This document shows positions 40,939 through 49,847 of a stretch of 64,000 bases of DNA, piece by piece. The stretch's first letter is position 1; each line of letters opens with the position of its first letter. The stretch is from Gracilimonas sp. Its GTDB lineage: Bacteria > Bacteroidota > Rhodothermia > Balneolales > Balneolaceae. The notes below the pieces were generated by a model, which saw only the letters and a program-made list of their open reading frames with translations, did not search any database and was not told the origin of the DNA. The translations under genes were made by a program, and so were the position numbers. The DNA is taken from the NCBI RefSeq assembly GCF_040218225.1, contig NZ_JAVJQO010000002.1:186001-250000 (forward strand), written 5' to 3'.

Positions 40939-42416
40939 ACCCGGTCCGGATCGCTGAAATCCGGTACTTCTCCGCGATAGCCAAAAATGGTTTTTATCAG
41001 CTTAACCGACCATTCGCTTTGGTTTTTGATATACCATTGATCAGCCGCGCGACGGGCTCCCAGTCCCCAGCTTGGATAAGGATGAATGGTATCGGCGATT
41101 CCACGAAGTGAAACTCCGTTCTTCATAGCAACCGCATATTCGGATATAAACTCTCCCGCATGGGCTCCCACTACGGTTGCTCCCAGTATCTTCCCGGATA
41201 ACTTCTTCGCAAATATTTTGACCAATCCTGTAGCTTCATTTTCTGCAAGCGCCCGGTCAATTTTGGAATAAGGGAAACGATATACTTCGTATTTTTCTCC
41301 TTCTTCTTTTAGCTGTTTTTCGGTTTTTCCAACATGAGCCAATTCCGGATCAGTAAAAGTAACCCAAGGAACCAGATCCTTTTCAATCTTCATGGGAACC
41401 ACTTTAAGCAATGCTTTAGTAGCAGCAATTTTGGCCATATGTTCACTCATGTGGGTGAATTGATAACGGCCGGTAACATCTCCCGCTGCATAAATATGAG
41501 ACTGATTGGTTCGGCAGGATTCATTAATAATTATATTTCCTTTTTCTGTGTTAACCCCGGCTGCTTCCAGATTCAATGTCGAAGTATTCGCCCTTCGTCC
41601 GGTAGCCATCAATAGCGCATCACCTTCAATTACTTTACTTGCCCCGTTAACTTGCACATGCACTTTAATGCGATTTCCCTCCTGTTCTGCTTTCTCTACA
41701 GAAGCTCCCAATTCATACTTTACTCCCTGCTTTGATAATTCACCCTGAAGAATACTGACCAACTCCGGATCATCATTAGCTAAAATGCGATCAGCCATAT
41801 CAATTACCGTAACCTCAGAGCCAAGGTTTACAAAAGCCTGAGACATCTCCGTACCAATCGGTCCGCCGCCTATAATCAATAACTCTTTGGGCAAATCACT
41901 AATCTCAAAAAGACTTTCATTAGTGAGGTAGTCAACACTTTCGAGTCTGGCGATGGGTGGGACAAATGCTTTGGCTCCGGTAGCTATAATAAAGTATTTG
42001 GATGATACGGTACGGACTCCGCCCTCATTGAGTTCAATATCTACTGTATGAGAATCTTTGAAGGAAGCTTTTCCTGAAACCACTTCAATACCCATGTCTT
42101 CAAAAATCTCCGGGCGGTCGGCATCGTGATAAACTTCTTTTCGCACCTCATCTACATGCTGCATCACTTTCTTGAAGTCGACCTTTGGCTCACCGTCAAT
42201 CAGCCCATATTTGCCGGCATCTTTGATTTGACGAGCTACTTTCCCGGCTTTGAGAAGGGTCTTGGACGGAATACAGCCGGTCCACGTGCAATCACCACCC
42301 AGACGATCCGCTTCTATCATCATGGTTTTAGCCCCGAAATTAGCCGCGATTCCCGAAGCCGTTAAGCCTGCAGCTCCACCTCCAATCACGATCATATCAA
42401 AATCATATCCAGCCAT
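40932..42416 (-). CDS. Class I pyridine nucleotide-disulfide oxidoreductase
   Basis: 494 residues of the lipoamide dehydrogenase/mercuric reductase family. FAD motif IVIGGGAAGLTASGIAAN; redox disulfide in GGDCTWTGCIPSKTL (C43, C48); NAD motif LIIGGGPIGTEMSQAF; later YAAGDVTGRYQFTHMSEH. The C-terminal motif reads DTIHPYPSWGLGARRAADQ where dihydrolipoyl dehydrogenase has HPTxxE; the catalytic Glu position appears to be Gly. It therefore may not reduce lipoamide. Start supported by AAGGAG about 10 bases before ATG. It is not next to 2-oxoacid dehydrogenase or mer genes. Function unassigned within the family. Confidence 0.85.
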   Translation of the reverse strand: MAGYDFDMIVIGGGAAGLTASGIAANFGAKTMMIEADRLGGDCTWTGCIPSKTLLKAGKVARQIKDAGKYGLIDGEPKVDFKKVMQHVDEVRKEVYHDADRPEIFEDMGIEVVSGKASFKDSHTVDIELNEGGVRTVSSKYFIIATGAKAFVPPIARLESVDYLTNESLFEISDLPKELLIIGGGPIGTEMSQAFVNLGSEVTVIDMADRILANDDPELVSILQGELSKQGVKYELGASVEKAEQEGNRIKVHVQVNGASKVIEGDALLMATGRRANTSTLNLEAAGVNTEKGNIIINESCRTNQSHIYAAGDVTGRYQFTHMSEHMAKIAATKALLKVVPMKIEKDLVPWVTFTDPELAHVGKTEKQLKEEGEKYEVYRFPYSKIDRALAENEATGLVKIFAKKLSGKILGATVVGAHAGEFISEYAVAMKNGVSLRGIADTIHPYPSWGLGARRAADQWYIKNQSEWSVKLIKTIFGYRGEVPDFSDPDRVV

Positions 42417-42549
42417 AAATCAATGTCTCCTTTTTAGATAGTGATGACTCAACCATCTGTGAGCTTACTTCATTTCAATAACTTTTTCGACTCCGAAAGT
42501 AAGCATTGAAGATCAATGATCTATGACTGGATTATCTGTTTGCTTGTTA

Positions 42550-45240
42550 TCAGGCTAATAATGAATTCACCTTCTCGTCTTCATCAGTATTCTCTTCCCT
42601 GTCTTTACGAAGCACAGCCTGTGCCGAAGCCAAATGCGCTACCGGTACGCGGAATGGAGAACAGGACACATAATCCAAGCCCGTGTTGTATGCAAAGTTG
42701 ATACTCTCAGGGTCGCCGCCATGCTCACCACAAATTCCGACTTTCAGGTTTTCATTTACCATCCGGCCAAGGCGGGTTCCTGCTTGCACAAACTGACCAA
42801 CGCCTTCTTCATCCAGCACCTGAAACGGATCTTGCTTCAGGATTCCCCTTTCGATATAAGTTGGAAGGAACTTAACGGCGTCGTCCCGGCTGAATCCATA
42901 CGTCAGCTGCGTGAGATCATTGGTCCCAAATGAGAAGAAATCGGCTTTTTCTGCGATTTGATCAGCCAGAATTGCAGCCCGGGGAATTTCAATCATGGTG
43001 CCAATTTTATAGTCAAGTTTTTCACCATGTTCTGCTAATATTTCGCGGGCTGTTTTGTCTACTAATGCCCGCTGGTGTTCGAATTCTTCCACGCTTCCCA
43101 CCAGCGGAATCATGATTTCCGGAAGAACTGTCTTTCCTTCTTTCACCAACTCAAGTGCGGCTTCTATGATGGCTTTGGTTTGCATTTCGGTTATCTCAGG
43201 ATAGGTAATACCCAGCCTGCATCCCCGGTGGCCCAGCATAGGATTGAATTCTTTCAGCTGATTCACTTTGTTCTCGAGAATATCAGTGGTAACTCCAAGT
43301 TCACTGGCTACCTTTTCGATCTCGTCTTTTTCCTGTGGGAGGAACTCATGCAGTGGTGGATCGAGCAAGCGTATGGTAACAGGGAGGCCTTCCATCGCTT
43401 CAAAGATCTCGATGAAGTCCTGTTTCTGGAAAGGAAGGAGGTTATTCAATGCCACGACCCTTTCTTCTTTGGTATTGGCAATGATCATCTTACGCATGAA
43501 ATTAACCCTTCCCGGCTTAAAGAACATATGTTCTGTCCTGGCAAGGCCTATTCCTTTGGCTCCATAGGAGCGAGCAAGCTCGGCATCTTCAGGTGTTTCA
43601 GCGTTTGTTCTCACTTTCATCACCTCGATGTCGCTTACCCAATCCATAAATACCCGGTACTCTTTACTGAATTCGGGCTTGGACAGTTCTTTTTTACCCA
43701 GAATCACTTTACCTGTATTTCCATTAAGTGAAATCCAGTCGCCTTCTTTAACCGTGATTTCTCCGTTAGTGAATGACTTGGTTTTGTAATTAATCACAAT
43801 ATCACTGCAACCAGCTACACAAGGTTTACCCCAGCCCCGGGCTACTACAGCAGCGTGACTGGTCATACCGCCACGTGAGGTAAGAATGCCTTCAGCTGAT
43901 GACATCCCTCCTACATCTTCAGGGCTTGTCTCAATGCGTACAAGGATAACTGTTTCTCCTTCTTTAGCCGCTTCTTCCGCTTTCTTCGAGTCAAAAACTA
44001 CCTTACCAACAGCTGCTCCAGGTGAAGCCGGAAGTCCGGTTCCCAATACTTTACTACCATTTAAAGCATCTTCCTTGAATTGTGGGTGCAGAAGCTGTTC
44101 TATGTGACCCGGATCTACCAAATCACGAATGGCTTCATTTTTAGTGAGAACTCCCTCATTCACCAAATCAACGGCAACTTTAACAGCGGCCGCTCCCGTT
44201 CGTTTTCCATTTCTTGTTTGGAGGATAAACAGGCTCCCATCCTGAATGGTAAATTCGATATCCTGCATATTTTTATAATGGGCTTCCAGCTTTCGGGTAT
44301 ACCCCACTAGTTCTTTATAAATCGCAGGATTACGGCTTTGAAGTTCAGCAATATGGCTCGGTGTTCTGATGCCTGCAACAACGTCTTCGCCTTGTGCATC
44401 AAGCAAGAACTCTCCGTACAGTTTAGACTCTCCGGTAGATGGATTCCGGGTGAAGCAAACACCGGTTCCGCTTTTCTCGCCCATATTCCCGAATACCATC
44501 GCCTGAACATTCACTGCCGTACCTATCAGCCCATGAATATTACTGATTTGACGATATTTGATAGCTCTTGCACTATTCCATGATTTAAATACCGCGTTAA
44601 TGGCAAACTTCAACTGCTCAACCGGGTCATCAGGAAACATATGCCCTGTCACTTTTCGGTAGATGGCTTTATATCTGTCTGTGAGTTCACGCAAATGAGA
44701 AGCATTTAGCTCGATATCATCTTCGACCCCGACTTCTTTTTTGAGCTTTCCGATAGCTTCTTCAAAGTAATCGTGGCCAACTCCCATTACCACATCTCCA
44801 AACATATCTATAAACCGGCGATAGCTATCATAAGCAAAACGTTCGTTTCCGGTTTTCTTTATGACAGCCTCAACCACTTTATCATTAATTCCCAAATTCA
44901 GGATGGTATCCATCATTCCCGGCATAGAAACGGCCGCTCCGGATCGTACCGAAATAAGTAAAGGATTCTTATCGTCCCCGAGCTTTAAACCCATTTCTGT
45001 TTCAATATGTTTGACACCTTCCATCACCTGACCAAAAAGTTCTTCAGGCCACTTCATGCTGTTTTTGATGGTGCTTCTGCACGCCTCTGTTGAAATCGTA
45101 AAACCCGGGGGAACCGGAATTCCTATTTTGCTCATTTCAGCAAGATTAGCTCCTTTTCCCCCCAACAGATGTTTCATTTTCCTGTTTCCATCCGTATTAA
45201 ATCTACCGAAGCGATATACATATTTATCTGGATTAGCCAT
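42550..45240 (-). CDS. ppdK: Pyruvate, phosphate dikinase
   Basis: 896 residues from the ATG at 45240, chosen over a GTG 18 bases upstream because AGAGG lies 7 bases before the ATG. It interconverts pyruvate, ATP and phosphate with phosphoenolpyruvate, AMP and diphosphate. ATP-grasp N-domain: LGGKGANLAEMSKIGIPVPP and GAAVSMPGMMDTILNLG. Phosphohistidine in LTSRGGMTSHAAVVARGWGK. The C-terminal TIM barrel has KVGICGEHGGDPESINFA with the catalytic Cys. Length is standard. Probably gluconeogenic or glycolytic in this organism. A short palindrome (45312-45326) lies upstream. Confidence 0.96.
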   Translation of the reverse strand: MANPDKYVYRFGRFNTDGNRKMKHLLGGKGANLAEMSKIGIPVPPGFTISTEACRSTIKNSMKWPEELFGQVMEGVKHIETEMGLKLGDDKNPLLISVRSGAAVSMPGMMDTILNLGINDKVVEAVIKKTGNERFAYDSYRRFIDMFGDVVMGVGHDYFEEAIGKLKKEVGVEDDIELNASHLRELTDRYKAIYRKVTGHMFPDDPVEQLKFAINAVFKSWNSARAIKYRQISNIHGLIGTAVNVQAMVFGNMGEKSGTGVCFTRNPSTGESKLYGEFLLDAQGEDVVAGIRTPSHIAELQSRNPAIYKELVGYTRKLEAHYKNMQDIEFTIQDGSLFILQTRNGKRTGAAAVKVAVDLVNEGVLTKNEAIRDLVDPGHIEQLLHPQFKEDALNGSKVLGTGLPASPGAAVGKVVFDSKKAEEAAKEGETVILVRIETSPEDVGGMSSAEGILTSRGGMTSHAAVVARGWGKPCVAGCSDIVINYKTKSFTNGEITVKEGDWISLNGNTGKVILGKKELSKPEFSKEYRVFMDWVSDIEVMKVRTNAETPEDAELARSYGAKGIGLARTEHMFFKPGRVNFMRKMIIANTKEERVVALNNLLPFQKQDFIEIFEAMEGLPVTIRLLDPPLHEFLPQEKDEIEKVASELGVTTDILENKVNQLKEFNPMLGHRGCRLGITYPEITEMQTKAIIEAALELVKEGKTVLPEIMIPLVGSVEEFEHQRALVDKTAREILAEHGEKLDYKIGTMIEIPRAAILADQIAEKADFFSFGTNDLTQLTYGFSRDDAVKFLPTYIERGILKQDPFQVLDEEGVGQFVQAGTRLGRMVNENLKVGICGEHGGDPESINFAYNTGLDYVSCSPFRVPVAHLASAQAVLRKDREENTDEDEKVNSLLA

Positions 45241-45311
45241 AACAATACCTCTCTGCACTTTTAGTTAAGAACAAGGTCTTTTGCCTGGCTGATATACCAA
45301 CTCTTTCAACC

Positions 45312-45326
45312 CGGTCTTAAAGACCG
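45312..45326. promoter_or_regulatory. 15-base palindrome upstream of ppdK
   Basis: CGGTCTT and AAGACCG flank a single A. It lies about 72 bases upstream of the ppdK start codon, a reasonable position for an operator. No regulator is identified. Confidence 0.35.
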
Positions 45327-45397
45327 AACAGTGGTAGTATTCAAAATAAATATGAAGTAATTATGTATATGGCTTAGAAAAGCGCTATCACAGATAT

Positions 45398-45751
45398 TTA
45401 GTCAGTTTCAGGAAGGCCAGAATCTGCCTCTTCAATTCTGTATTTAACTTTATTATATGTAGACCAAGCCCCATATGCGATCATCACCACGACCACCCCG
45501 TACACCCACCATGGCACATTCTCCCCTGCGATGATCAGATAAAGATAAGCTGAAATAAAAAAGAACGTAGAGCTCAAAGCAGGTATAACTATCGATTTTT
45601 TCTGGCGATAATTTCTAACCAACCATCCAATACTCAACGTGAAGAATGGAATTGCCCCAACATAGATGCTGCCAAAAATAATGGGATTCACGCCATAATC
45701 GTCTCCGAGACTAAAAAACCATTCTTTTGCTATTTCAATAAATTCGGCCAT
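45398..45751 (-). CDS. Small membrane protein
   Basis: 117 residues with three predicted membrane helices (about 22-45, 53-75 and 80-98), and a charged C-terminus (KVKYRIEEADSGLPETD). It opens with MAEFIEIAKEWFFSLGDDYG. I do not recognise the family; similar small proteins occur in Bacteroidota. It is isolated: 157 bases upstream of ppdK, transcribed the same way, and divergent from the metal-uptake-like cassette. Membrane location is the only safe statement. Confidence 0.65.
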   Translation of the reverse strand: MAEFIEIAKEWFFSLGDDYGVNPIIFGSIYVGAIPFFTLSIGWLVRNYRQKKSIVIPALSSTFFFISAYLYLIIAGENVPWWVYGVVVVMIAYGAWSTYNKVKYRIEEADSGLPETD

Positions 45752-45860
45752 ATGGGTAGTTTTTAAATTGTGTAATAGTTACGAACGAATATATACTAAT
45801 TAGCCTTGTTTTGATGATATTATGAGTTAAATTCTTACAAGTATAATACGGCAAACCTTT

Positions 45861-46169
45861 TTGAGCAGATTTAGAAATTACATATCTATTGCATTTCTGT
45901 TTCTGGCAGTTACAGGAACTCTTATTTCTATGGCTCACTACCATAGCGAAGGATTGGAATGTCTGCATCATGCCAATGAACAGCATTATGCTGAGACCGA
46001 CCCGGTTTGCCCCGTTTGTACTATTGTTACCTACACTCCGGTTACAGAGCCAAGCTCATCTATTCATATTTTGGAGTATCAGGAAAGCCTGATTTCAATA
46101 CCGGAATTTTTTATTTCTGATGAACCTTTTACTCCCCTTCTTGGCCGCGCCCCACCAGCCACGGTTTAA
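45861..46169 (+). CDS. Small His/Cys-rich secreted or membrane protein, DUF2946-like
   Basis: 102 residues from a TTG; no better start fits. One hydrophobic segment (about 8-24, SIAFLFLAVTGTLISMA) is followed by a His/Cys-rich patch: MAHYHSEGLECLHHANEQHY and DPVCPVCTIV. The C-terminus reads LGRAPPATV. The pattern (signal or anchor, His cluster, CxxC, RAPP end) recalls DUF2946-type proteins found beside copper or zinc uptake genes. It is first in a co-directional trio with a lipoprotein and a TonB receptor. Likely binds a transition metal; inference. Confidence 0.6.
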   Translation: MSRFRNYISIAFLFLAVTGTLISMAHYHSEGLECLHHANEQHYAETDPVCPVCTIVTYTPVTEPSSSIHILEYQESLISIPEFFISDEPFTPLLGRAPPATV

Positions 46170-46241
46170 ATAAGACTTATTTCCCTGCCTGTTTTTCAGG
46201 CTAATTATTCTTTTTATCAACTTATTTAAATCATTATATCC

Positions 46242-46712
46242 ATGAAAAAAGTAAATCTTTTATCAACGGCAAAGGCTGTATTAACTTTCATTATTTTCGC
46301 CGGAATTCTAACGGCTTGTTCAAACTCCACCTCTTCGGAGGAGGATGAGCATGAACCTGTTGGATTTGTCATTTATCAAGGCTCAGATCAAGTCATCTCT
46401 AAAAACCTGAATGACAATACTACAGCCAGCTTATCTATCAGTGCCAATGCTTCTATACAATATCGTGTAGCATTTCTTGATCTGGAGGGAGATGTATTCA
46501 CCCCAGAAAAAGATGAGCACAGCCTTCGGTTTGAAACCACCGATGGAACCGGCAGTATTTCAGTCCGTCAGGAAAATAGTGGTGAACCATTCCTTTTTAC
46601 CCTTTCAGGTAATAACGCCGGTGAAGCTTCCTTTAGTTTTGAGCTTTTGCATGTAGGATCAGCAGAATTCGGTCCTGCCACTGTTTCTGTAACCATTACT
46701 TCTTCTAATTAA
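46242..46712 (+). CDS. Lipoprotein of the TonB-receptor cassette
   Basis: 156 residues. Signal with lipobox near LTACSNSTSS (Cys about 27), then the acidic/His patch EEDEHEPVGFVIYQGSDQVI and an all-beta domain (about 45-155) with RVAFLDLEGDVFTPEKDEHS and FSFELLHVGSAEFGPATVSV. Its stop is immediately followed by the GTG of the receptor gene (TAAGTG), so translation is coupled. It resembles accessory surface lipoproteins that pass a ligand to a TonB-dependent receptor. No named family. Confidence 0.65.
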   Translation: MKKVNLLSTAKAVLTFIIFAGILTACSNSTSSEEDEHEPVGFVIYQGSDQVISKNLNDNTTASLSISANASIQYRVAFLDLEGDVFTPEKDEHSLRFETTDGTGSISVRQENSGEPFLFTLSGNNAGEASFSFELLHVGSAEFGPATVSVTITSSN

Positions 46713-48998
46713 GTGAAGAAGACAACCTTATTTCTGTTATTTCTAGCTCTAATAACCGGCTCAAGGTCGGTTATGGGGCAGAATAACAGTTTTTCAATAT
46801 CAGGAACTGTTACAGACGTGGAAACATCTGAACCTGTTCCTTTTGCTTATCTCCACATAGAAGAGCTGAACCGAACCATCACCACCAATGTGGATGGAAA
46901 GTTTGAAATTCGGAATATTCCAAAAGGCACGTTCACGCTAACCGCTCATCGCATTGGATTCCGAACCCAATCCAGAACTGTAATTGTGGAAGGTGAAGAT
47001 TTGGAACTTGAAATTCGACTCAGTTCAACCGTTTTGAGTACCCAGTCTATTGAAGTGGTTGGATTAAAGGATCAACTTAATGGTTCTGGGTTAGAACATG
47101 CTTCCAAAAATGTTTTTGGCAGTGATCTAAGGAGAAATCTTGGTTCTACATTATCTCAAACTCTTTCAAACCTTCCTGGCTTTGATCAGCGAACAAATGG
47201 ATCTGCACCCGGACGACCAGTAATCAGGGGGCTTGGTGACGAACGCGTTGTCATCCTTCAGGACGGAATGAGTACGGGCGATATTTCAGCACAATCATCA
47301 GATCATGCTGTAACTACCGATCCATCTTCAGCTAATGAAATTGAGATTGCACGTGGACCGGCCGCATTGGCTTATGGGTCTAATGCTATTGGTGGGGTAA
47401 TCAACATTGTTAAGAATCAGATTTCCACCTCCCTTCCCAATAATATCAATGGATCATTATCTTTGAGTGGTGAATCCGTTAACCGTGGAGCATCCGGAGC
47501 TCTGAGCGCTCAGATTCCATATAAAGATTTAGCTATACAAATGGACTTGAGTGGACGGTTGGCCAATAACACCCGAACTCCCATCGGCCCTACAGAAAAC
47601 ACCTTTTTCCGTACTACAAATGATGGTGTTGGAATAAGTTATATACAAACCTGGGGTTATATAGGGGCTTCAGGAACACTCTATCAAAGTAAATATGGTA
47701 TTCCACCAGATCCCAACGGTCATGAAAATGGAGTAGATATTGAGATGCAGAAATGGCAATACGACGCTAAGTCAGAAATTATTCTGCAAAATAATCTCTT
47801 TAAAGTGCTGGAAGCTGAGCTCTCCTTCAAAGATTATAATCATAAAGAAATTGAAGGTAAAGACGCTCAGGGTAGACAGGTTATCGGAACGGAGTTTGAT
47901 CTACTCACAGCCAATTTCAGTTTACGAACCAAGCATCGGGAGTGGGGTTTATTTGACCGTGGATCGATGGGAATTACTTCTGAATTTGAAGATTATCAGG
48001 TAATGGGAGCCGGAACGCCACCTTCCCAAAGTTTCAAGGTTGGTGCATACATTATTGAAGAAGCAGACTTTGATGCCCTTCACCTCGAGGCTGGTCTCCG
48101 GGTTGACTTCATACAAAACAACACGAATGAAAGAGACTTGTTTTATCCTGTTGGAGCAGTAAATGGTAACATCGATTCTACTTTTTATAAAGACCGGAGC
48201 TTTCCAGCGGTGGCTTCATCATTTGCAGCGATTTACCAGCTTGGCAGTGGGTTTTCTGTTGGAGGAAGTTTTATTCACTCGTTCAGAGCGCCCTCTCTTG
48301 AAGAACTCTACTCAGAAGGCCCGCACCTTGCCTCCTATTCTTTTGAAATTGGAAACCCAGATCTGGAGCCGGAGCGCGCTTTAGGCAAAGAAGTCTTTAT
48401 TAGGTTCAATGAAAATACACTTAATGCTGATTTTACGATCTTCCACAACGATTTCAGCAATTACCTGTATGCCCGAAATACCGGAAGACAAAATGCCCAG
48501 CGCCCTACCCTTCAGGATTATCAATTTGTAGGAACAGAGGCCTTACTTTACGGAGCTGAGTTTTCAGGTGAACTGCAATTTTTGAAAAATTTCGTTTTTG
48601 ATCTCTCCATGAGTTACACTATCGCAGAACGAAAGGTGTCGGAAGCAGAACAAGCTAATTCGGGAACGACCGGCAATACCCGCCCCCTTCCCCAAATTCC
48701 CCCTTTTAAAATTAAATCATCTCTTAAATACGCGAAAGATAGATTTGAAATAGGAAGCAGAGTGCGGTACTCAGCAGAACAGGATCGTACCGGGGAGTTC
48801 GAGACACCAACTGAAAGCTATGTGTTGCTGGATGTTTTTTCACAATACAGGCTGGAAGGAGATAATCTGATGCATACATTTTCACTTAATATTAATAACC
48901 TGCTGAATACAGAATATTATGATCATCTTTCCAGAATAAAAGATCTGAGACCTCAGCCAGGAATTAATGTGAGTCTTTTATACCGGATGTACTTTTAG
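46713..48998 (+). CDS. TonB-dependent receptor, possibly for zinc
   Basis: 761 residues starting at a GTG that abuts the previous stop. Signal peptide (about 1-22), a carboxypeptidase-regulatory-like domain (about 27-110, SISGTVTDVETSEPVPFAYL), a plug domain (about 130-235) and a 22-strand barrel ending LLYRMYF. In the plug, RPVIRGLGDERVVILQDG and SSDHAVTTDPSSANEIEIAR, then RGPAALAYGSNAIGGVINIV, are typical. The DHAV...DP phrase is like that of ZnuD-type zinc receptors, from memory. With the His-rich small protein this suggests transition-metal uptake, powered by TonB-ExbBD elsewhere. Confidence 0.85.
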   Translation: MKKTTLFLLFLALITGSRSVMGQNNSFSISGTVTDVETSEPVPFAYLHIEELNRTITTNVDGKFEIRNIPKGTFTLTAHRIGFRTQSRTVIVEGEDLELEIRLSSTVLSTQSIEVVGLKDQLNGSGLEHASKNVFGSDLRRNLGSTLSQTLSNLPGFDQRTNGSAPGRPVIRGLGDERVVILQDGMSTGDISAQSSDHAVTTDPSSANEIEIARGPAALAYGSNAIGGVINIVKNQISTSLPNNINGSLSLSGESVNRGASGALSAQIPYKDLAIQMDLSGRLANNTRTPIGPTENTFFRTTNDGVGISYIQTWGYIGASGTLYQSKYGIPPDPNGHENGVDIEMQKWQYDAKSEIILQNNLFKVLEAELSFKDYNHKEIEGKDAQGRQVIGTEFDLLTANFSLRTKHREWGLFDRGSMGITSEFEDYQVMGAGTPPSQSFKVGAYIIEEADFDALHLEAGLRVDFIQNNTNERDLFYPVGAVNGNIDSTFYKDRSFPAVASSFAAIYQLGSGFSVGGSFIHSFRAPSLEELYSEGPHLASYSFEIGNPDLEPERALGKEVFIRFNENTLNADFTIFHNDFSNYLYARNTGRQNAQRPTLQDYQFVGTEALLYGAEFSGELQFLKNFVFDLSMSYTIAERKVSEAEQANSGTTGNTRPLPQIPPFKIKSSLKYAKDRFEIGSRVRYSAEQDRTGEFETPTESYVLLDVFSQYRLEGDNLMHTFSLNINNLLNTEYYDHLSRIKDLRPQPGINVSLLYRMYF

Positions 48999-49027
48999 CC
49001 AATTCGATAGTCTCCCAAAATAAAAAA

Positions 49028-49056
49028 GCCCTGGAAGGTTCAGTTCCAGGGCCTTA
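49028..49056 (+). terminator. Rho-independent terminator
   Basis: GCCCTGGAA (49028-49036) pairs perfectly with TTCCAGGGC (49044-49052) over 7 bases. The T-tract is short (CTTAGC), so efficiency is moderate. It lies downstream of the TonB receptor gene. Confidence 0.7.
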
Positions 49057-49267
49057 GCTTTAGGTTTCAGCTTTAAGGAGTAAAAATCGACTAACTGTTA
49101 GGGTATAAACATTAATCTCACCTTTAAGCTGATTACAAGAGTATCACCAATCTCATTTGTTACACTTTTTTTTAAAAAAAATTTCCCTCTGCATAAAATT
49201 CGTCTTTTCAGCTATTTAAGAGGCAAATTTAAAGTCTGGAAAATCTTTTTTTTTAGATTTTGATAAA

Positions 49268-49275
49268 TACTTTTG
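49268..49275 (+). promoter_or_regulatory. Possible -7 box TACTTTTG upstream of ogt
   Basis: TACTTTTG fits TAnnTTTG. If used, transcription would begin near 49282, which would exclude the TTG at 49273 as a start and support the GTG at 49318. Confidence 0.35.
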
Positions 49276-49317
49276 AGTCAATATTCTCTATTGATCATTA
49301 CATTAAAAAAAGAACCT

Positions 49318-49776
49318 GTGACATACGTTAGCTTTTTAGAAACTCCTATTGGTCACCTCCGAATTTTATCGAACGGAGATGGCATTACTGAAATCAAATT
49401 CATGGACTTTGACGGACCGGAAGATCCTGACGTCCATACCGAATCGGCCAAAACTCAGCTCAGGGAATATTTTGAAGGTAACAGGGCAAGCTTTCATTTA
49501 GAGTTACAACCTCAGGGAACTAATTTTGAGCAAAAAGTATGGAGAGAACTGCTCGAAATTCCGCAAGGTTCAACCACTTCGTACGGAAGCATTGCCAAAA
49601 AACTGGGTGATGATAAAGCATCGCAAGCCATTGGTAAAGCAAATGGGAAAAACCCCATAGCCATAGTTATCCCCTGCCATCGTGTTGTCGGTTCTGATAA
49701 TAAATTAACAGGGTATGCAGGAGGTGCTCAACGTAAAGAGTGGTTGCTCAAACATGAGGGGGCCTTACTTATCTAA
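49318..49776 (+). CDS. ogt: Methylated-DNA-protein-cysteine methyltransferase
   Basis: 152 residues from the GTG at 49318, giving TYVSFLETPIGHLRILSNG, the normal opening of the family; a TTG at 49273 would add 15 residues of unlikely sequence. Active-site motif IVIPCHRVVGSDNKLTGYAGG with the acceptor Cys, preceded by the DNA-binding helix segment TTSYGSIAKKLG. It removes O6-alkyl groups from guanine in a one-turnover reaction. Standard length for the Ogt class. It stands alone. Confidence 0.92.
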   Translation: MTYVSFLETPIGHLRILSNGDGITEIKFMDFDGPEDPDVHTESAKTQLREYFEGNRASFHLELQPQGTNFEQKVWRELLEIPQGSTTSYGSIAKKLGDDKASQAIGKANGKNPIAIVIPCHRVVGSDNKLTGYAGGAQRKEWLLKHEGALLI

Positions 49777-49847
49777 CTAAATTTTACGGCGAACGACCTC
49801 CGTTTGTATTACATTCACTTCATCTTATCAGAAAACTATTCACTCGT

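Noticed and set aside
43075-43731. A 218-codon frame antisense to pyruvate phosphate dikinase
   Set aside because: It shadows conserved parts of ppdK and has no family features; long antisense frames are common opposite strongly coding DNA.
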